Below the pieces are notes generated by a model. That model ran no database searches. It worked only from the letters and a program-made list of their open reading frames with translations, and had not been told where the DNA came from. From the NCBI GenBank assembly GCA_038502055.1, contig JAXRKN010000040.1:806001-870000 (forward strand): a stretch of DNA of 64,000 bases, in the 5' to 3' direction. Made by a program: the position numbers and the translations under genes. Position 1 is the first letter of the stretch. Each line of letters begins with the position of its first letter. The DNA is from Tanytarsus gracilentus. Lineage: Eukaryota; Arthropoda; Insecta; Diptera; Chironomidae. This document shows, piece after piece, positions 58,785 to 64,000 of the stretch.

Positions 58785-59826
58785 GGAGATCGAAGTGTGC
58801 GTTGAAAAAGTGAGTTGCAAAAATTATTTGCTCCGGTGATTAATTGGGTTTTGGCAGTGCTAGAGTAGGTAAAAGTGGCTAGTTAGTTAGATTAGGACAG
58901 GTAGTGATAGAAAATGTTCGAGTACACTCAATTTGGAAGGAAGGAAGTCTGTTTCGGAAAAATTGTCCATTGAGGATTTTTCTAAGAAAATTTTCATGGG
59001 TAACTATGTAATTTATTTTAATAAAAGTGTGACAGGATCCAACTGAAATCCGGTAAGGATCAGTTGAGGAACGGAAGTGGAGTTATTTTGAAACAAGTTT
59101 AGGTTAAACAGGGGAAGTTTTTTTTTTGTTGATGAGTGAATTGGGTAAATTTCATTTTCAAAATAAAAATGTCAGCCAGGAACTTGTAATTTTGTTTTAA
59201 TTTTGTTCCAAAGGATATTTATAGATAGGAGTTAAGGGATTTGCACACTTCGATCTCGAGGGAGGGTTTGTGTTTGTGATTGTTCTAAAATGGACAACGG
59301 ACATATATTTTGACTCGACACACCAACTGTGTACACTAGTCTCAGTTGAGGAAGGTAGTGGTGGAATCACGGCTTTTCTCCAAGTGATTTGAGACATATA
59401 AAATGTTGATTTGGTTTTGATTAGTTGGAAACTGTAATATCTGCTCAGTAAACAAGACTGTTCTTAGCTGTAGTTTCTCTAGAAATTACAAACAAAAAAT
59501 CATTCGAAAACAAAAACTTACAAAAAAAAAAAACACTAACACACTAACATTGCCGTAAAGGTATTTTAAAATTCCCTATTAACCAACGCTGATGGTAGAG
59601 GGTGGTTGGCCCGACATCAGTTCTCACTAACGATTATCTAATTGTATTTATTCCGAGAAGGGGTTTGTTCGTAACCTGTGGCTTGTATCGACTGTAGATA
59701 CTTGCCTAAGTAGCCCGCTAGACCCTGCTTTTCCGAGGAATCGGGGGTCAATCATGTGTGGTTGCGTTGGACGTCTCTCCTACTTCGGTAGTGGCCACCT
59801 AATCGTCATCTAATCTAATCTAATCT
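58785..59826 (+). mobile_element. retroposon with 24-bp target duplication and (TAATC)n tail
   Basis: An exact 24-bp direct repeat (58761-58784 and 59827-59850, starting AATAACTTTTTTCATCAATC) flanks 1042 bp that end in CTAATCTAATCTAAT. This is the mark of target-primed insertion by a LINE machinery. The last 250 bp are richer in GC and look like a LINE or SINE 3' end. GAGATCGAAGTGTGC at the left edge recurs inverted at 59243-59257, so the 5' part may be rearranged. No coding frame is recognised. Confidence 0.82.
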
Positions 59827-59850
59827 AATAACTTTTTTCATCAATCATCG

Positions 59851-60367
59851 CTTTTTGAATAATTTGAATGATCAATAATTTTTTTTAAAATAAATTAAAT
59901 TTGAACTTTTGTTTTATTATTACAAGACCTTAACTCCTTTAGTGTTGAAAGAAGAAAAAGATTGAAGTATTCTTTTGCGGATGTGTTGGTTACCACATGC
60001 AAATATTTTTGCAATAAAACGAAAATCTCCAAACTTTGAATTGTTTGAAAAATACAAATAATAATTTAATGAAAGCTTTGTGAAAATAATTTAAAATTTA
60101 AACTCGTGCACAAAGCATGACGAGAATAAGCACTTACAATGTCATTATTTAACACATTGATAATTTTTTCTCTTTTCATATACGGTTTGTGTCTCTTTTC
60201 TGATAAAATTGTGAGTGAAATACTTTAGATCTCTCTTCACTCTTTCGTATATCGGGAGTCAGTTGTGTAGTGACGGTTGATTGAGCTTGTTGTGATCACT
60301 AAATTTAAAAATAAAATCGAGATATTTAAAATCTTATGAGAAAACGAATCACGCGGTTCTAGTTAAA
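59851..60367. promoter_or_regulatory. upstream region of the second SLC17 gene
   Basis: AT-rich; a good arthropod initiator (GTCAGTTGTG, TCAGT at 60259-60263) lies 105 bp before the first start codon. No TATA box is evident. Confidence 0.45.
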
Positions 60368-62690
60368 ATGGGTTTAAACAGCGATCAAAATGTGTAAGTT
60401 AAATGTGATGTTTAATTTTTTTTTGCAGACAAAAACCAATTAAGTCATAAACGGTATAAGTTTCTTTTCACTCGACCTTGTAAATATTTTTTTTATTACT
60501 GCCTATCTAGAAGATACGAGCTAATCTTATACAATATCATCGTCTAAAAGTGACAATTTAATTTTTCATTTTTCGACACTTTGCCAGTTAATTTTGCGAA
60601 ACAATAAGAAGATCTGTCTATTTTCATTCACGCGTATAGGAACTGACCTCCCGCAATGATTTCTGATTGATGCTCTACATTAGAAACGTGCTGTGTTTTG
60701 CTTTGCTTTTGAATTTAAATTTCGGGTCAATGAATTTGTTAGCGATATTTTGACCAGGTAGCAAAATTTATTTAATATTTTTATTACAAATTTTATAGAG
60801 AAATGGCAAAACACGATGAACTTTTAGTTGATCCAACACCGGTTTGGAAGAGGCGAAGATATTTTGTCGTCTTTATGGCGTTCCTCGGACTCTTTAACGT
60901 TTACGCGCTGCGATCGAACTTGAAGTGAGTGAACAAATTGATTTATGACATGTGTAATGCATCTGAACTTGTCGATGCATTTTATATGCACATTTTAATC
61001 ATGAGAGAAAAGATCTTAAAACAATTCTTTTGTTTTTTTTATAACAGCGTTGCTATTGTTGGTGAGAATTTAATTAATTTTTTTGCGTTTCACATTAACA
61101 TAAAAATGATAATCTACAGAAATGACTGACTTTCATGATGTTATCCTCGGGAACGGAACTGTGATCAAGGAGCAATATTTTCAATGGAATTCGAAAGAGA
61201 AAGGCTATGTTTTGTCGGCATTTTATTATGGTTATTTGTGTACACAGGTTGTTGGAGGAGTGCTAGCGGCTAAAATTGGAGGAAATATTGTGAGTTGGTA
61301 TATACACTTAAAAAATCTTTACAACAGTCACAAATTAGGGCGCAGTGATAACGAAATTTAATCGGTTCTAGCTCTTTGGAGCTGGCATTGGAGTTACGGC
61401 GGTGTTCACATTGCTAACGCCTTTGGCTGCTAATTGGAGTATTTATGCTTTAATTGCAGTTCGCATCTTGATGGGTCTTTTTGAAGGCGTAACTTATTCA
61501 TCTCTATATGGTAACAATTTTAATTAGAAATTTTATTACTTTACTAATCTTTTATAACTCTTTAAGAAATGTGGTCTAAATGGGCGCCACCCTATGAAAG
61601 ATCTCGCATGGTTGTTGCAGCATTTACAGGAAATTATATTGGCCTGGTGATCTCCTTACCTGTATCAGGATTATTGGCAGCCAATGTGGGCTGGGAATCA
61701 GTATTTTACGTATTTGGTATTATAGGCTGCGTATGGACTGTATTCTGGCTTTTATTGGTGCGACGGTCACCTGCGTATGACCCATTTATAAGTGCCGAAG
61801 AGAAAAAATACATTCAAGACAGTTTAAACCGACAGTCGAAAGATAAGGAAGTTAAAATTCCATGGACTTCAATTTGGACTTCAAGTGCAGTTTGGGCTCT
61901 TATTGCTGCGACATTCTCGGAAGGTTGGGGTTTTTTCACCCTCCAAACACAGCTACCTCAATTTTTAAGAGACGCTCTCGATTTTGATATCGCAAAGTCA
62001 GGACTTCTTTCCGGATTGCCATACCTGTGCATGTAAGTTAAATTTTAATTTCTTTTTGAATTGATTTATCAAAATATTTTGCAGGGCAATCATGCTTCAA
62101 TTTGCCGGATATCTCTCGGATTGGGTCCGAATTAAGGGATATTTGACGACAGGTCAAACGAGAAGATATTTCAACTCTCTCGCGTTCATTTCGCAAATGT
62201 TGTGCATGTTATTTGCCGCAATATTTTTGGGAAAAGTATCATCAATGGTTTTCATTACGATCGGAATTGCGCTGGCATCATTCGCTTATTCGAGTTTTTC
62301 CGTGAACTACATAGACATTGCACCTCAATTTGCTGGCATTTTGATGGGAATTTGCAACAGTTTCGGCGTTATTGCGGGAATAATTTCGCCAATTTTAACT
62401 GGATACATTGTCACTGATAGAGTAAAGTTTTTTTGAATTTATAAATTTATTTAAAGTGAATAATTTTCATATAATTTTAGGATCCCGAACAATGGAAGTA
62501 CATCTTCTACATAGCTGCCGGACTTTATTTATTCGGCTGCATCATTTATTTTATTTGGGCACAAGGTGAAGTTCAGCCGTGGGCAGTCATGGACGATAAT
62601 GATAACTCAGAAAATACAATGGAGACTGTCAAAGATGATGGCTTATCTAATCCAGCTTTTAAGAATGAAGAAGAAGAAAGCTCGAAATAA
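60368..62690 (+). CDS. SLC17-family transporter, second copy, with a microexon
   Basis: Exons 60368-60393, 60799-60924, 61048-61061, 61120-61289, 61372-61510, 61567-62032, 62085-62421 and 62481-62690 give 495 residues. The first exon (MGLNSDQN) has a strong GTAAGT donor and joins in frame; otherwise translation would start at 60803 (485 residues). The third exon is only 14 nt and completes the TM1 motif LRSNLNVAIV. The signature WSKWAPPYERSRM is present. An extra intron (61511-61566) interrupts the region just before it, and the joined residues are SSLYEMW, so the conserved Pro and His of that motif are absent, unlike in the first copy. The TM1 Arg is kept. The C-tail is acidic. Confidence 0.9.
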
Positions 62691-64000
62691 GCTCGACACC
62701 CGAAAGTATATGCAACCAGCGTCACGTATGAATTTTGTAAGATTTTAAGTCTGTTAAATGTTTTAACAATTTTACGAGTTTCAAATGAATCAATTTTGAT
62801 TTTAAGAGACGATGAATTTTTTAGCCATTTTAATTGAAGTAAAACTTTTTTTGACACAAATCTCAACTAATTTCTATATTTTTTGATCTCGCATCTGTTG
62901 ATTTTCAGTACCACCGAGAAACTTTCCTTCATCATGTTCACCTGATGTCAAATTATTTGCGAAGAAAAAAAAAATTATCGTTCATAATGAAAGATGAAAG
63001 TTGGCAGAAATGTCGCGGAATGCAGAAAAAAATTAATTCAAACTTTTTCATGCACGCTAAATTACTTGCATATAAATACTTCCACGCTGTCAAGGTGGTA
63101 AATCAATTTGCCATCGTAAAAACCGCGCATAAATTTGAAGTGACGAGAATTGAAGATGAAACTTTGTGCAATTAAGAAAATATTTAAATAAATTTTGTTG
63201 AATTATTTTTTACTCACGAATTTTCCCTCAACAATCGCAAAAATATCTCATGATGATATATTTTATGGTTCATATTAATTTGATAACATCGCATTTTAAA
63301 AATCTATATTTAACAGCTAGTAAAAATAACTTCGTTATATGCCTTGACCTATGGAAATGGAAAATTGTCAACATATTTATTTACTCACGTATAAGAGGCG
63401 ATATCAAAATGAAAATGCGCAGTATGAAAAATGAAGATATTTTATTTATAATGAATGGAAGATCATAAATCCTTCGTGAGATGTTCGCAACAATGTACAC
63501 GAGTAACAATTTGTTTTCGAAATCGACCATAAAGAATCTTTGTGTCTATTCAAGTTAATTCCTTCAGCTTTGAGGTGAAATTTACCATAAAATTTCTAGC
63601 GAGGATGATTAATTTTCAGAGAGTTGGATTAAGATGGATTTAAAAAGAAAATAAATGCAGAATTTATAATTTCTTAATGTGATCATCCCTTGTACTGAAC
63701 CGCCTCTTTCCTCGTTAAGAATGCAAATTTTCACACACTCGGTACAATTGCAATGAAAATATTTTCGCAACCTCAATTTTCATATAAAGATGCACGAGTT
63801 TGAGAGATTGAGAAAATAAACAAAAAATTTCCCTCCTTCAAAGAATTTTAATGGATTTCCGCTAAATTAAGTTCATTTCACTAAAATCCTGGTGATGACT
63901 TGGAGCGAATTATGAATGATTGTGACTAAAAGAGTTGTAAATGAGCTGTCAGTAATTTCTGCAGGATGTGGTGATGTTAGGTATGCTCGTAAAGTTGATG
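62691..64000. other. downstream region, no gene recognised
   Basis: AT-rich DNA after the transporter. The frames at 62945-63175 and 63250-63468 are short, lack homology I can recognise, and have no visible promoter. Confidence 0.5.

Overview
The window looks like nuclear DNA of a chironomid midge (Diptera). The main evidence is a tandem array of 13 genes for secreted haemoglobins of the Chironomus type: signal peptide, about 145 mature residues, Phe CD1, distal E7 and proximal F8 His. Very AT-rich intergenic DNA, introns mostly of 49-60 bp, and insect-type TATA plus TCAGT initiator promoters agree with this. I cannot fix the genus.

Layout. Positions 1-16780 hold no gene I can support, only microsatellites and two small terminal-inverted-repeat elements. 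A compact housekeeping block follows: membralin/TMEM259 (16781-25028, minus, ten exons), head to head with a PSMG1-like proteasome assembly chaperone (25427-26132, plus), which is tail to tail with MCRS1/Rcd5 (26232-27727, minus). A short secreted Cys-rich peptide gene lies at 28356-28601. The haemoglobin array runs from 29026 to 57559; I call its genes G1 to G13 in order. All are on the plus strand except G11. Two SLC17-family transporter genes accompany it, one inside the array (37979-40003) and one after it (60368-62690).

The haemoglobins form sub-groups. G1-G4 are near copies with a shared promoter module. G5 and G6 are a recent tandem pair, each with a 60-bp intron in helix E. G7 and G8 are intronless relatives. 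G9 and G10 end in Leu-Asp-Ser, and G9 has Gln in place of the distal His. G11-G13 carry a longer N-terminus, and G11 and G12 share one divergent promoter region. Mosaic tracts suggest gene conversion.

The spaces between genes are rich in mobile DNA: a 2.28-kb element whose ends begin CACAGTG with a 5-bp target duplication, a 1.64-kb element with eight copies of one 14-mer arranged four against four, MITEs with 8-bp target duplications (one inside an SLC17 intron), two short retroposons with clear target duplications, and the 5' part of a LINE with an intact ORF1 and a truncated endonuclease. All calls come from reading the sequence; no database search was possible.
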